NCBI RefSeq assembly: GCF_963169125.1
Contig: NC_084793.1
Coordinates: 136,254,297 to 136,318,296 of the forward strand
Length of the DNA: 64,000 nt
Source: Humulus lupulus
Taxonomy: Eukaryota > Streptophyta > Magnoliopsida > Rosales > Cannabaceae
Direction of reading: 5' to 3'
A model generated the notes under the pieces. The model was not told the DNA's origin and ran no database searches. It saw nothing but the letters and a program-made list of their open reading frames with translations. Shown piece after piece: positions 22,309-34,397 of this stretch (its first letter is position 1; each line of letters opens with the position of its first letter). Both the position numbers and the translations under genes were made by a program.

Positions 22309-24235
22309 CTGTAACGACCCAACTATCTATGAAACTTAGGTCATTAAACCTACTAGACATAACTACAACTTTGAATAAACATACATAAGAAAATTCATAA
22401 CTTTATTGAAAACTTTAAAAATAATATTTGTAATACATAAATGAGCTCATCGTTTAAAAATAAAACATAACTTTAAACAAAATTGTTTACAAAGATAAAT
22501 GCAGAAAAATACATAAAAACGTAATTTAAAGAGACTAAAACAAAACGTTGTCCTCGAATCGACACGAAGCCCATCCACTCAATTCACCTCCATACACACA
22601 CCAAGCTTCCAAGAATCCTTCCGCCTTTACATCTATTTTCCTGCATCACACTAAAAGAAAAGGAGTGAGCCTAATGCCTAGCAAGGAAAACTACTAACAA
22701 CATAAAACATGTAAATAAAATTATAACATAACATATACTATAAACATATCATACATCTACTATAAACATATCATAACATATACTATAAACATATGACTAT
22801 AAAAACGTATACCATATAAGACTATACTAATAATGGCCATTATAACATGTGATAAACCATCTACGTCCCCTGTCCAATATTTGAGGTAGGTTAGATCACA
22901 TGTAGTGTATGATAACCCATCTACGTCCCCTATCTAATATTTGAGGTAGGGTGAATCATAACATAACATATTAAAACATATACTTATCATAACATATTAT
23001 ACATAACATAACATAAAAGCATAACATATCATACAAACATACAAGATCTAGCCTATTTTCCTTACCAAAACCGGGATATGAGAACAAACGCGGGACGTGG
23101 AACACTCCTAAAACCAGCAATAGAATAGTGAGTATTTCTAAAGGAAAGATATAAAAAGAATAGAAATAAACCACCAAGAGAAAACTTACCGAAAAGACAC
23201 CTTAAGTTCAAAGAACTTAAAAACCTAACCACAAAACCATAACAAAAGTTAGAACCTGAATAAAATTAAAGAAACTAAGGAATCAAACATAATTGAACTT
23301 AAGAATAAGGGTACCTTTGTTGACCTTATGGATTGGCCTAACTCCAATATCGAAATACTCTAATCCTCACTTCCCAAGTGTTTGATAAAGCTTAAGAATG
23401 ATAAAGCTTTTTCTTTCCCAACCTAAGTGTATCACTCTTATGGTCTCACTAGCACCTTGGAGTCTGATCACAGCTGAAGAGTAAGTGAAAAGGCTGGGTA
23501 CTAGGTCCTATTTATAGAGGTAAGGAGTGAAACTAACCCCATTTTGATTTGAATAAAAATAATGAATTTAATTGAAGATAAATTGAATATTTGTCAATCC
23601 GAGGCTGAAGACTCGGTCAAAACTAACAGAGGTAGGTCTAAGGAGTCAAAGGTGATTTTTTTAAAAAAAAAAAAAAAGTTAAATAGGGCGATATATCGCC
23701 CCTATGTGGCAATATATCGGCTAGGCCCTTATCCCGATCCTTCGTTCATACGATCGTGCAATGTCAACGTGTTTTCCGCAATTATTGTTAGGCGATATAT
23801 CGGCTCTAATGCTGCGATATGTCGGCATACATGATTATTTAAAACACGTAATTGCACTTTTTCAACATAATTAAGGTTGGATAACTACTTTGACTGAGTC
23901 AAACTATAACAGTTTCTGGTGAAGACTAAGTCTTATATTCCCTTATTTTATCATTAAAATAATAATTCCTTAATAATCATGCTTATGACAAGTGTCATGA
24001 ACCTATTGGCTCTATCTAAACCTTAGGTTATAATAATTATCATATTTATAACCAGCAATATTAATCAAACCTTATGCTAAAATTAATATTCTTAAACTAT
24101 AGGTTAAACTTATAAAATCCATAACTATTGCTAGGAGTTTCCAACTAAGTCTCGATTTGAACCAAAATTCACGAAATCTAAAATACTACAACTACTACTA
24201 GCTAGCTAACTAAGTAAACATTCTGGGACTCTACA
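22309..24235 (-). repeat. 5' LTR of element B
   Basis: 1,927 bp, near-identical layout to the 3' LTR. TATA box at 23509-23516 (minus strand); GATATATC cluster at 23687-23826 preceded by a run of 15 or more A. Ends CTACA followed by the ACCAA duplication. Confidence 0.95.
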
Positions 24236-24242
24236 ACCAAGT

Positions 24243-26482
24243 TGTAACACCCTGGATAACCAAGGTCATTACACTTTGTGATTATTAAGGTGCAAGACTT
24301 GCTAATCAAGTCATATAGTTGAAAACGTGACCCTAAAGTCGTAATCAGGTTAGGGTTAAAATATTTTCATCATAAACAAGAAATTTCTCATTAAATTAAA
24401 CATTATAATACATGGGATCCCAAAATAGGTTTTAAAGGACAGTTACAAAATTTTAAAGTTTATGTACAACCACCAGCCACTCTAATGGAAAAATAGGCAC
24501 TTTAGGTTCTCCTGTCCCTATACCATCCCTCGGCCGTGGCAGCCAATCAGTTGACTATGTACATTCTGCCCCAGAGCTCTCCAACTCAAGATTGGTCCAC
24601 CTTTCCGTTGCCCTTACCTGCACCACGTAGCACCCGTGAGCCAAGGCCCAGCAAGAAAACCATAATGCAGAGCATAAACAATAATCAATAGTCAGATAAT
24701 TCACAAATCATCAATCAGATACTTAGCAGACCACATTGTTCACATAATAAATGATATCAATCTACAAACAAACAATCAATCATCCAGGTAATAACACATG
24801 CCATAATCATCATATTAATAACAATAAACATATCACACAATATCCAGGGTCGATGCCCTTAGGCCGCACCCTTTGTTTATCTCACTGACTCCGGCTCGCT
24901 TAGGCCGAGCTCAGTGATTATTTACTTAACCTCAGCTACTAGTGATCGAGCCGCATCCTTGTGCGCCAATATTAATTCCAGCACTCTTAGGCCGTTTATT
25001 TCATGTTCACATGGCATAATACCATCATACAATATTACATACAAGTATAGGGAACTCTTAGTCCCAACATAACCACATAACCGGGTGCAGTTTTCTTACC
25101 TTTGATTTCGAGCGCCAGGGTAGCACTACAGCACCACAAGAGGGGTGTACATCGATACAGTTAGAAAGCTAGCCTCCCCCTCACAGAAAATGAAGCATAG
25201 CACTGTAGCGCTTCTATCCTAGCGCTACAGTGCTACAACCAGCACATGCAAAGTATCTGGGTTTTTCCTTCGAATTTTCCCGAGCCAAAACTCCATAAAC
25301 CCACTCCAAACCTCAAATAAACTCCAAATTGAGCCTACAATCCCCTTATCTCATCCAACATAACCTAACAACATAAAAACTAAGCTAATAGCATCATCTA
25401 ACACAAAAAACCAGAATTTAGCTTGAAGCTCAAGAACTTCATCTGAAAAACCAGAAAACCCAGATGATCAAGATCAGAATTTGTTACCTTAGCTGAGTGA
25501 TTTGACCCTAGATTTCCTTTAATGTCCTTCCAGAATTTAACTCCTCAAATCCCCAAGCTCAAGTCCTTAAATTCCCATCCAATATTCAAATTCAGAGATC
25601 AATCTTAACAAAATCCAGTAAACTTAGAAAAACCATAAACCTTACCTTAATTGGAAAATAACTCCAACTGAATCCCTTAGATACTCCAAGGATCAACACC
25701 CTAAACCAGCCTAGACTTCCTCTGAGATCATAGCTTCAAAATCCTCAAGGAAGAGTGAGAGGAGAAGAAATCGTGAAGAAGAGGGAGAGAGCTCTATTTT
25801 TCTTCTTTCTTTTTCTTTTTCCTTTCCTTTCCTTTCCTTTCCTTCAGTTTCTACCACTTTCCCCCTTAAGCTCTAAAAAACATCAGACAAATCAAGTATA
25901 TCCCTTAATAACCCAAAATACCCTTTTGCCCTCCCAATTAAATCCAAGTCTTTTAATCACTCTAAGGGCATTTTGGTCCTTTGCTCCCAATTCCCGCTAA
26001 TTCCTCGAGTGTCCCTAACATTTACCACTAAAATCCCATCATCTAATTAATCACCAATTATTTTCCCCAATGTCTAAAAATCTCCAATGTATTTGCCAAA
26101 TTCCCATAAATACCCTCAAGTTTCCCCCGAGCCGGGTATAAATTCCCGCCGTGCCTATTTCACTAAACTGCTCACTAGGATCGTCTCGATCCATATGCTG
26201 CAAATACATCCACATAATAATGTGGTCTTAACAATTTATCACAAATAATCACATTTATGCCCTCAAGGGGCCAAAATTACGAATATGCCTTTATAAGCTA
26301 AACAGGGCCCACATGCTTATTAATACTCATAAACATGCATTTCACATAACCATAAAATCATATAAGCATGATTATCACATAATCATGCATTAAATCATTT
26401 AAATCACATATAAACCAATTATGCCCTCCCGACACACTAATCAGGGCCCTTAAACCTTATTAGTAATTTTTGGGTCGTTACA
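24243..26482 (-). repeat. 5' LTR of element A
   Basis: 2,240 bp. Compared with the 3' LTR it lacks about 225 bp around 25113 (just before the AGCGCT cluster) and has about 35 bp absent from the other copy near 25330. Several CpG sites of the cluster are lost (GCGCTACA to GCACTACA), the expected decay of methylated cytosines. The flank CATAG follows at 26483. Confidence 0.93.
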
Positions 26483-26487
26483 CATAG

Positions 26488-27470
26488 AGATTCCACTATT
26501 TGAGCGACCAATCTCTAGGCCCAACAAGAATTGTAAAGGACCGAGGTCTTTTAATTGAAACACTAAATTTAATTGATTTTTAAATTGAGAGACAAAAACA
26601 TCATTTGAAGTAACAACTATGTCATCGACATAGATCAATAGAGCAATAAAACACATGAGTTGTGCTCTTAATGAACAAAGTATGGTCAGAGTGAGATTGT
26701 CTAAAACCATTAGATTTGAGATATGTGCTAAGTTTGTGATACCATTTTCTAGGGGCTTGTTTTAAGCCATATAGACTTTTGGTTAATTTACAAACTGCAT
26801 TTTTAAGAAGGGGAATATTAGGTTGATAACCTTTTGGTATTGTCATATAAACATTTTCATTTAAATCCCCATGGAGGAAGGAATTGTTTATATATAATTG
26901 GCATAATGACTAATTTTTTATGGCAGCCACAACAAGAAGTAATTTAAGAGTGTTAAATTTTGCAACAGGTGCAAAAGTGTCAAAGTAATCGATATCTTGC
27001 TTTCGAGCGTAGCCTTTGGCCATTAATCTTGCTTTGTAATGATCAATAGCTCCATTTGCTTTATGTTTGATCTTTTAGAGCTATTCGCTTCCTATAGTGT
27101 TTTGTCCTGGAGGGAGAGAGACAATCTGCCATGTTTTGTTATTGTCAAGAGCATGGAATTCATCTTTCATTGCATTTTTCCACTCTAGAATGTTTGAAGC
27201 TTGCTTGTAACTAGAAGATTCAACCACAATGATAGAAGAAAGAATGGAAGCCTGAAACTGAGCACTTAACCTATCATAAGATATAAAATTAGATAAAAGG
27301 AGAGCATTAATAAAATCAGATATTTCAAAGTTACAAACAAAGTCTTTAACGTAAGAGGGGCGAGTAACAAATCTTCCACTTTTTGAAGTAGTGGCCGGTT
27401 GTGACATATTAGGTATATCAACATGAGACTCGTTCGACACAAGAGTAGTGGAAGGAGAAGCATTGCTTAC
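26488..27470 (-). pseudogene. Copia reverse transcriptase, N-terminal part (element H)
   Basis: Minus-strand Ty1/copia RT. It has a leading block VTRPSYVKDFVC, then WKNAMKDEFHALDNNKTWQIV and LPPGQNTIGS, then [17 protein letters not shown], and the active site [12 protein letters not shown], ending at ISM before the CATAG duplication. The frame resumes at 7862 on the other side of element A. The gene is cut off at about 27470, where gypsy fragment C begins, so gag, protease, integrase and the 5' LTR of the copia element are missing. Stops and frameshifts are present near 26680-27080. Confidence 0.9.
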
Positions 27471-28071
27471 TGAAATTCCTTGAACACCATGTTCATCAAA
27501 TCCATAAGTGTTGCCGGGGCATTAATCAATCCAAATGACATAATTAAGAACTCATAATACCCATATCTGGTATAAAAAGTGGCCTTATGCATAATCGTTC
27601 TCCCTGATCCTCAGCTGGTGATAACTAGATCAAAGACCTACCTTGGAGAATACCGTCTTACCCTGTAACTGAACCTTTAACTCCTTCAACTTTGATGGAG
27701 CCTTTCAATACGATGCCCTAGACATTGGTTCCATCCCTGATACTGATTCAATAACAAACTCTATCTCCCTGTGTAGAGGTAGCCCCGACAAATCCTTTAG
27801 AAACACATCCAGAAACTCACCGATTAATCCAGTTTGTCATGGTCTCACTGGCACGACCTGAGTGATATCCACCATACTAGCTAGGACTCATGCATCCTCT
27901 TTGCAACAAGTCTCTAGCTCTAAGTACATATACCATAAGTATATGCGGTCCACACACAGTGCAAAAAAATACAAAGGGGTCCTCACCCTTAGGCTAGAAG
28001 GTTACCATCTTCTTCTTGCAACCTATCGTTGCCCCATACTTGGCTAACCAATCTATACCCAAGTTCATATC
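27471..28071 (-). pseudogene. RT and protease remnant of fragment C
   Basis: Minus strand, from left to right on the map: RT palm (block with [25 protein letters not shown]), then an internal deletion at about 27672 that removes roughly 190 bp of RT fingers, then the LKELK-type linker and protease C-terminal region. Several stops. The order and motifs match elements A, B and D. Confidence 0.8.
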
Positions 28072-30107
28072 TGTTAGGATCAATGTCCTAAAAGCATGTA
28101 AAGACATTTTATTGGTTTTAAATAAAAGTACAATTTTATTGTATTTGAATGTTATAATTATTGTTTGAATTAATTATATAATAATATCAAGAAAATTCCC
28201 TATTCATTAATGAGAATATGATATTGTATTAGTACGAGAGAATTTAAGATCATATATAATGAATAAAATAGTTAGAAACATATTAAAGTATGAATTTTTA
28301 ATGAATGGTTACTAGTACGGTTTGCTAAGCATGCGAGATGCAAGTAATCTAGATTCAGATTACTAATGTGGATAGACATCTTGTAAAGGTGCTGTATATA
28401 ATAGAGATTATATATGACATAATCGATGAGAATTAGTTATCTTTATAAACTTATCGTTTGACATAAAGCGTTAATTCTTGTCATAATAGATGACCATTTG
28501 TAGATCAGTCTAAATCCTGAGTATTCATGAACTCCTGTTTATGTTTATTGGATATTTTGATTCAATCGTTTAGGTCTCTTAGAATAACGAGGCTAATGAA
28601 TTTTGTTTTGGAGATTCAATATCATGGATGGCTGGGAACATGAATTACAATATTGGAATCCACGCTTTCCTAATGGATTGAATATTGGTTCCCTTAAGGG
28701 TTGATTCTGGAACTGAATAGTTATTGAGCTCAAATCTATAATTATTTTATAGATTAATTATTTGCTAGTGAATTATGGTACTTAAGGATCAAGAGGTGAT
28801 TAGAAGGGTAAAACGGTAATTTTTACCAGTTCTAATTAATGAACCAATAAATAGAGGACAGAACTACAGATTTTGATTATATCAATGGAATACTAGAGAA
28901 AACTCTGTAAATATAATTCTATAAATACTTAGAGTGCAATTCCATATTTATAGTGGAGTAATCATGGAATTAATAAATAAGATTATTAGATTAAAGAGTT
29001 TAATTAATAATCTGGTTTATTAGAGCTTCGTATTATAGGTCCATGGTCCCCAGATCACCTCTGTCCTACACTGTCAAGGGTAAGGATGTCAAAAGAAAGA
29101 TTTATTAAAAGAAAGGACTAAATTGCAAAGGAATTAATTTTCAAGGGCAAGGAAATAATTATTTGATAATTATAGGTACTTGATTAATTGTGAATTAATT
29201 AATTATTTAACTATATAGTTTTATTTTGAAAAACTATAGTTTAAAATTAATATTAATCTTGTTTGGATTAATATAAAGAGAGAAAATAATAAATATCTTA
29301 TTTATAATATGATATTTTTTTATTTAATTTAAAATTGATATTTTAAGATAAAGTTAATTTTGAATTAACTGATATTTATGTTGGAATAAATATATTATCA
29401 TAAAAATTGATTAAATAAACAAATGAGAAAATTAAGGTAACCCTAATAGGGCTGGACGATACACACTGTACAGTACAGTGTGTGGCGCCTAGCATTAGGG
29501 ATTTTATCCCTGAGATTTGAATTTTGAATTTCAAATAATTTTGTTTAATCAGTTATTTAATTATTATTTTAAATATGATTTAAATAGTTAATTAAATGAA
29601 AATATTTAATCAGTTTTAATTTTAAATATATTTTAATTAAATAAAGATTATTTAATTAGATTAATAGTTCTTTATAAATTTGATATACGTAATATTCAGA
29701 AATAAGATGGATAATCAGACTCTCTCACTAAAGTGATAGTTTTCTCTAAACTTGAAAACTATTCTAAACCTTCTCTTTGCCCAAATTCTCTAGATATCAT
29801 GTGTTGAGTACATCTGGGGATCACATAAATAAACCTTTTGAATCCTACGTGCCCACACACGTCCTTGTGTGTTTGAGGATTGGTCTGGAAGATCAGGGTG
29901 TGAGATCTCAAAACACTGGATAAGAAAATCGTTGATTTATACAAAAAGATTCAAGGACACTTGATCGGCTACAAGAGGTAATCCCTTATCTATTTGTATG
30001 TGATTTAATATTTATATATGTATATGATCGTGACTGGTATTAATATTTATTAAAATGAGTCCATATATTCCACTACGTACCTTTGTTTTGATCATTTAAT
30101 ACCAACA
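28072..30107. repeat. Solo LTR, 2,036 bp, unassigned family
   Basis: Begins TGTTAGGATC and ends ATACCAACA, with perfect TG...CA ends and the perfect 5-bp duplication ATATC (28067-28071 and 30108-30112) inside the protease of fragment C. No coding frame, primer-binding site or polypurine tract is seen inside. It contains long AT-rich stretches and a small inverted repeat ACACACTGTACAGTACAGTGTGTG (about 29461-29485). A complete small non-autonomous element is possible but no terminal direct repeats were found. Confidence 0.85.
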
Positions 30108-30112
30108 ATATC

Positions 30113-30511
30113 AAAGTCGGTCATAACCAACTCTATCAAGGCAACTGACAACTCTCTACCAGCCAATGCCACTAGTAATGACCTGGCCCATCTCTTGGAA
30201 ACCACTAACTCCCCAGTAGGCAACAAGGTTCCAAAACCCACTGCATAATATCCCTATGGTCTACACAATCTATCAATCACTATACTAGATACAAGGGAAT
30301 GTGTAGCCCCAAAACCAATCAAAATAGTATTAAGGGTCCCAACACTAGAAAGCTGATCAATAACCACCGAGGGACTAGCCTCGGCCTTTGCTTGAGTCAG
30401 GATGAACACCCAAGCTGGAGTCAAGCTGTCCACCTTCCTTGGTTCTTCTTTCTTTATTCTTGGGTAATCTTTCCTCAAGTGTCCCACAATTTCGCAGATC
30501 CCCAATATGAC
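30113..30511 (-). pseudogene. Protease start and zinc knuckle remnant of fragment C
   Basis: Minus-strand continuation beyond the solo LTR. The protease box reads GFGATHSLVS, so the catalytic Asp of DSGA is lost. The zinc knuckle is reduced to CEIVGHLRKDY with the last Cys replaced. The block breaks at about 30500 into LTR D. Confidence 0.8.
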
Positions 30512-31620
30512 AACGACATTAATTATAAAGATTTGGACATTAATTGAAATCATAAAAAGTGATTCATTTGGGATCCCAAAAATACTGTTTAGAATATGTA
30601 TTACAAGTCAAAAATGTAAATACGGTTGACCTAGGTGACAAAAAAAACCACTACAGTACATTTCCCAAAATAACCCTGGTCGTGGCAGCCAGGTAGGCCA
30701 AACATGTGCCCGTTGCTCCACGCTCTCCGTACTCATGGTTGGTCAACCTTTTCTTTGCCCTTACTTGCACCATAGAGCTCCCGTGAACTGAAGCCCAGAA
30801 AGAAAACCCAATGCAAACAAAGCATAATCCGATCCAATAATAATAACACAAACAGTCAACAGACTAAACACATAGCAGCCTACACCGACCCAGGCGCTTT
30901 ACTAGGCCCTGGGTACGCGGTCTTCACCGAGTGGGTGGAAACAACACCCTTGTAGGGTCTCACCCTAGCGACCCGCACTCAGCGTGCTTAATGCCGATCA
31001 TGGCCCCATGCCGTACCCGACTTCTTGCCATTCTCGGCCCTCACCGTACCCGGATTCTTGCCATTCTCAACCCTCGCCGTTCCCAGCCCTCGCCGTTGAT
31101 TCATAAACATACATAACATTCATAGATATTCACATGTATATTAAAAATAATCAATAGAGCCGCACCTTGAAACATAAACAATAGGGCCATGCCCTGCTCT
31201 ACGGGTACAACCGTTTTCTTACCTGTGTCCCGAAACGAGTGACTACCGCGATCCTGAGCACATACTATATTCCCATAATACTCCTAGGCTCCTCCCGAGT
31301 TGGATATTCGACTCGTTGTGACTATTTAGCTAATCTGCTCCCTAAAACCGTCTCAAATCGCACATCACAAATATATCACCACATCTTTGTGGTATCAATA
31401 ACAATACACACATATATCACATTTACGCCCTCACAGGGTCAAAATTACAAATATGCCCCTAATAACCAAATTGGGCGCACATTCATATTTAATTCATCTA
31501 AACATGTATTTCTAATAACATAATCATTTAATTCACATATTAGCAAAATTAAATCAATTATTGCCCTCCCGACATGCTAATCAAGGCCCTAAGCCCTATT
31601 AGAAAATTTGGGACACTACA
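30512..31620 (-). repeat. 3' LTR of element D (truncated)
   Basis: Matches the 5' LTR from 62684 onward; the last 113 bp on the minus strand (62571-62683 in the partner) are missing. Ends CTACA at 31620 beside the polypurine tract. Contains 16-bp CCGTTCCCAGCCCTCG-type tandem units near 31050-31100. Confidence 0.85.
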
Positions 31621-31658
31621 ACTATCCCCTCCTTACAGAAATTTCATCCTCGAAATTT
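31621..31658 (-). promoter_or_regulatory. Polypurine tract and hairpin, element D
   Basis: Minus strand AAGGAGGGGATAGT abuts the LTR. The inverted repeat AAATTTC-ATCCTC-GAAATTT (31639-31658) lies just upstream, as in A and B. Confidence 0.8.
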
Positions 31659-31951
31659 ACCTGTTTTACTCGGGATACCGATCCTGCATATCAGTCTCAA
31701 GCTCCCAAGTTGCCTTTTCCACTCTGTTGTTCCTCCACAGAACTTTCACTAAGGCGATGGTCTTGCTCCGCAAGACTTTATCTTTTTGGTCTAGAATTGA
31801 ACCGACTTCTCTTCATAAGATAAATCTTAATATAGGTCCAGGTTCTCATATCTCAGCACATGCGTAGAATCTGATGCATATTTCCGGAGCATGGACACAT
31901 GAAATACATTATGAACCCTTAATAAAGCTAGAGGCATCGCCAACCTGTAGG
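31659..31951 (-). pseudogene. Integrase C-terminal / chromodomain-like tail of element D
   Basis: Minus-strand remnant of the tail seen intact in B, recognisable as a VLWRN...ATWELE.DM-type block, interrupted by stops. It is separated from the rest of integrase by the solo LTR. Confidence 0.75.
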
Positions 31952-34397
31952 TGTAACGACCCAAATCCGCTAATAAGGCTTAAGGGCCTTGATTAGCGTG
32001 CCAGGAGGGCATGATGGGATTTATGTGTGATTTTAATGATTTAAATGCATGGTTATGATTTAAAGCATGTTATATGACCATTTTTTTATCTGAGATGCAT
32101 GACTATGTATGTTAGCATGCATGTAGGCCCGAATCGTGTTAGAAGGGCATAATTGTAATTTTGGCCATGTTGGGCATAACTGCATTGATATGTGATGATT
32201 GTTGAGACCACAGTGGTATGTGGGTGTACCAGTGATTTGTGACTCGAGGCGATCCCAGTGAGCAGGCTTGCAGAAAGTCATGACGGGAATTTATACCCGG
32301 CTCGGGGCGAGCCTAGGGGTATGAACAGGAATTCAGAGAAATAGATTGAGATTTATTTTGATGATGGGGGATAATTATTTGGTGATTTATCAGGTATTGG
32401 GAAGCAACGGGAAAATATAAGAGACACTTGAGGATTAGCGGGAATTGGTAAAATGACTAAAATGGCCCTATTTGGACAAAAGGATTTAGAGTTAATAGGA
32501 AGGGCATTTTGGTCATTTGGCTTTTAAAGATAGGTTTTATGAGGCTTTACACTTAGTGGGATTTATAGAGAGTGTTGGCTGTGGAGAGAAAGAAAGAAAA
32601 GAAAGAAAAAGGAAAGAAAGAAAAGAGGGAAAACAGAGGGGTTTTCACAAGGGACGGTTTGTGCATTTTTGCACCATTCCGCTCCATTTTTCTTGGAGCA
32701 AAGCTTAGTGGAGAGCAATGGTAGGCCGAGCATCGAGGATCTTGGGTTAGACTTGAAGATTTGGCAAGAACACATCAACTTTTGAGGTAAGTTTTAGAGA
32801 TTTTCGGTTTTAAGGGTTTTGATGGTTTGAGCTGTGTTTTGAGCTGAGTTGATGGGAATTTTAGGGAATTTCTGGGCAAGCTTCGATGGTGAGCAAGCTA
32901 AGGAGGCCTAGGGTTGAATCAAGGTCGAAATTTGCATTAATGGTAAGAATTCTAAGCCTTTAACTTGTTGTTGACTGAATTTTTGAGTTTAGGGTTGATC
33001 ATGGTAGATTTTGAGATTTGGGATAAATGTTCTTGGGATTTGAGGATTTGGGATGCTTGGGATGAATGGAGAGTGTTCATAAGCTTGATTTTGAGTTTGG
33101 TAAAGATTTGGGGAAGTTTGGTTTGAGATTGGGTGAAAGAAATCGCAGAAATGCGATTTTGGGATTTCTGGGCTGCAACTAGCGCTACAGCGCTAGTCAG
33201 TGGGCGCTGTAGCGCTAGTCCCTGTTTCTGGGGGGGTGCATTCTGCTTGTAGTGCTACAGCGCCCTCTTTAGAGCGCTGTAGCGTTGCACTGTTCACAGA
33301 GGGGAATTTTTGAGTTTTGATGAGGGATTTTGACCTAGGGTTCGGGGCTTGTTTCCGCCACTTTGTTTTGGGGATTTGGGACTTCCCGGGGGCTCGGGAT
33401 TGGTCCCGAGGCTAAGTATTCGGACTTGGGGTTCGGTGTTGACTTTGACCTATGTTTGTGCTTAGGTGTGCGCTAAGGCTCGAGTGGGATCGTGCTCAAG
33501 GAGTCAGGTGATTTTAACTATCGAATTGTCAGGTAAGAAAACTATAACACCCGTAGGATGGGGCGTGGGCCCATAGTGTGATTGCGGGGCACGGCCCTAT
33601 ATTGCATGTTGCATGATGAGATGATTGCCGGGCGTGGCCCTATACTGCATTACATGTTAGGGTGCAGATTTAATTGAATTAGCATTTGTTTGAATGTTGC
33701 TTGATTTATGCTATGTGTGATTATGATGAAATGAACGGCAAGGGCCGAGTGCGGCGTAGGCCGGGTACGGCCGTGGGGCCGAAAGTAACACACAGCACAT
33801 GGGATGCTTATATTCAGGGTGGGACCCAAGGGATACATGAGTTATCCTCGCGGTGAGAACCGATACCCCAGGGCTTTGGTAAGGTTTCTGGGGCGGCATG
33901 GCCGTGTTTGCTTAGTCTAATGGTTGACTTGTTTATTTGTGGATTATCTGTTATGATAAACTGTATACATTGCATATGTTATGTTCTGCATGAGTTTTCT
34001 TGCTGGGCTTCGGCTCACGGGTGCTCTGTGTTGCAGGTAAGGGCAATGACTGAGTCAACCAACCATGAGTACGGAGAGCGTGAAGCGGCGCGTACATGTT
34101 TGGCCTGCCCGACTGCTTTGGTTGGGGGTTTATTTGAAAATGGCTGTAATAATCTATGATTTTATGATTTATCAACTGTAAACTTATTTCAAGATGTAAA
34201 TAGTTTTCAAACCTTATTTTGGGATCCCAAATGTTTAATACTAGCAGTTTTAAATGAAACGACGCATTTTCTAAGATTACAGCCTTAAATTTTAATTAGT
34301 CACACTTTTGTCTCAAAACCTCGGTTAGCGAGTTCATTGCACACTGTTTTGTCTTAAAACTCACTTGGTAACGGCTCTAAGGTAGTAGGGCGTTACA
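31952..34397 (+). repeat. Solo LTR of the element A family, opposite orientation
   Basis: 2,446 bp from TGTAACGACCC to GGGCGTTACA, flanked by perfect GTAGG at 31947-31951 and 34398-34402. The first 200 bp match the reverse complement of LTR A. It has a TATA-like TTTATAGAG near 32560, a GAAA-rich tract (32584-32630), the AGCGCT cluster (33181-33290) and GC-rich GGCC repeats (33560-33790). A solo LTR arises by recombination between the two LTRs of a full element. Confidence 0.92.
33181..33290. repeat. AGCGCT palindrome cluster in solo LTR
   Basis: AGCGCTACAGCGCT (33181-33194) and GCGCTGTAGCGCT (33204-33216) followed by two more degenerate copies to 33290. Same module as in LTR A, about 600 bp downstream of the TATA-like box, so probably transcribed. 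Confidence 0.8.

Larger units (their letters stand above)
14547..24235 (-). mobile_element. Tekay-type chromovirus B, nearly complete
   Basis: 9,689 bp, minus strand, flanked by ACCAA at 14542-14546 and 24236-24240. LTRs are 14547-16484 and 22309-24235, and the primer-binding site and polypurine tract are intact. Gag, protease, RT, RNase H and full integrase with a chromodomain-like tail are present in order. Only scattered nonsense codons and two frameshifts are seen, so this is the best preserved chromovirus in the window and younger than its host A. The leader is about 700 bp longer than in A and holds an extra ORF. Confidence 0.95.
7863..26482 (-). mobile_element. Tekay-type chromovirus A, split by B
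   Basis: A minus-strand Ty3/gypsy chromovirus bounded by CATAG duplications at 7858-7862 and 26483-26487. The 3' LTR is 7863-10272, the internal region 10273-14546, then element B, then the 5' LTR 24243-26482. The primer-binding site, polypurine tract, gag and most of pol are recognisable. Integrase has lost the part carrying the catalytic Glu, so this copy could not move alone. The insertion is in copia element H. Confidence 0.9.
27471..30511 (-). mobile_element. Gypsy chromovirus fragment C
   Basis: A minus-strand fragment of a Tekay-like element with only RT, protease and zinc-knuckle remnants. It is cut at the left by copia sequence and at the right by the truncated LTR of element D. Neither junction shows a target duplication, so deletion or ectopic recombination is more likely than simple insertion. 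It carries a solo LTR. Confidence 0.75.

Noticed and set aside
23562..23834. Plus-strand 90-codon ORF
   Set aside because: Lies antisense inside LTR B, includes a poly-A-encoded Lys run, and the 3' LTR copy does not keep it.
32517..32708. Short Lys/Arg/Glu-rich plus-strand ORF in the solo LTR
   Set aside because: Produced by the GAAA-rich tract; not conserved in LTR A.
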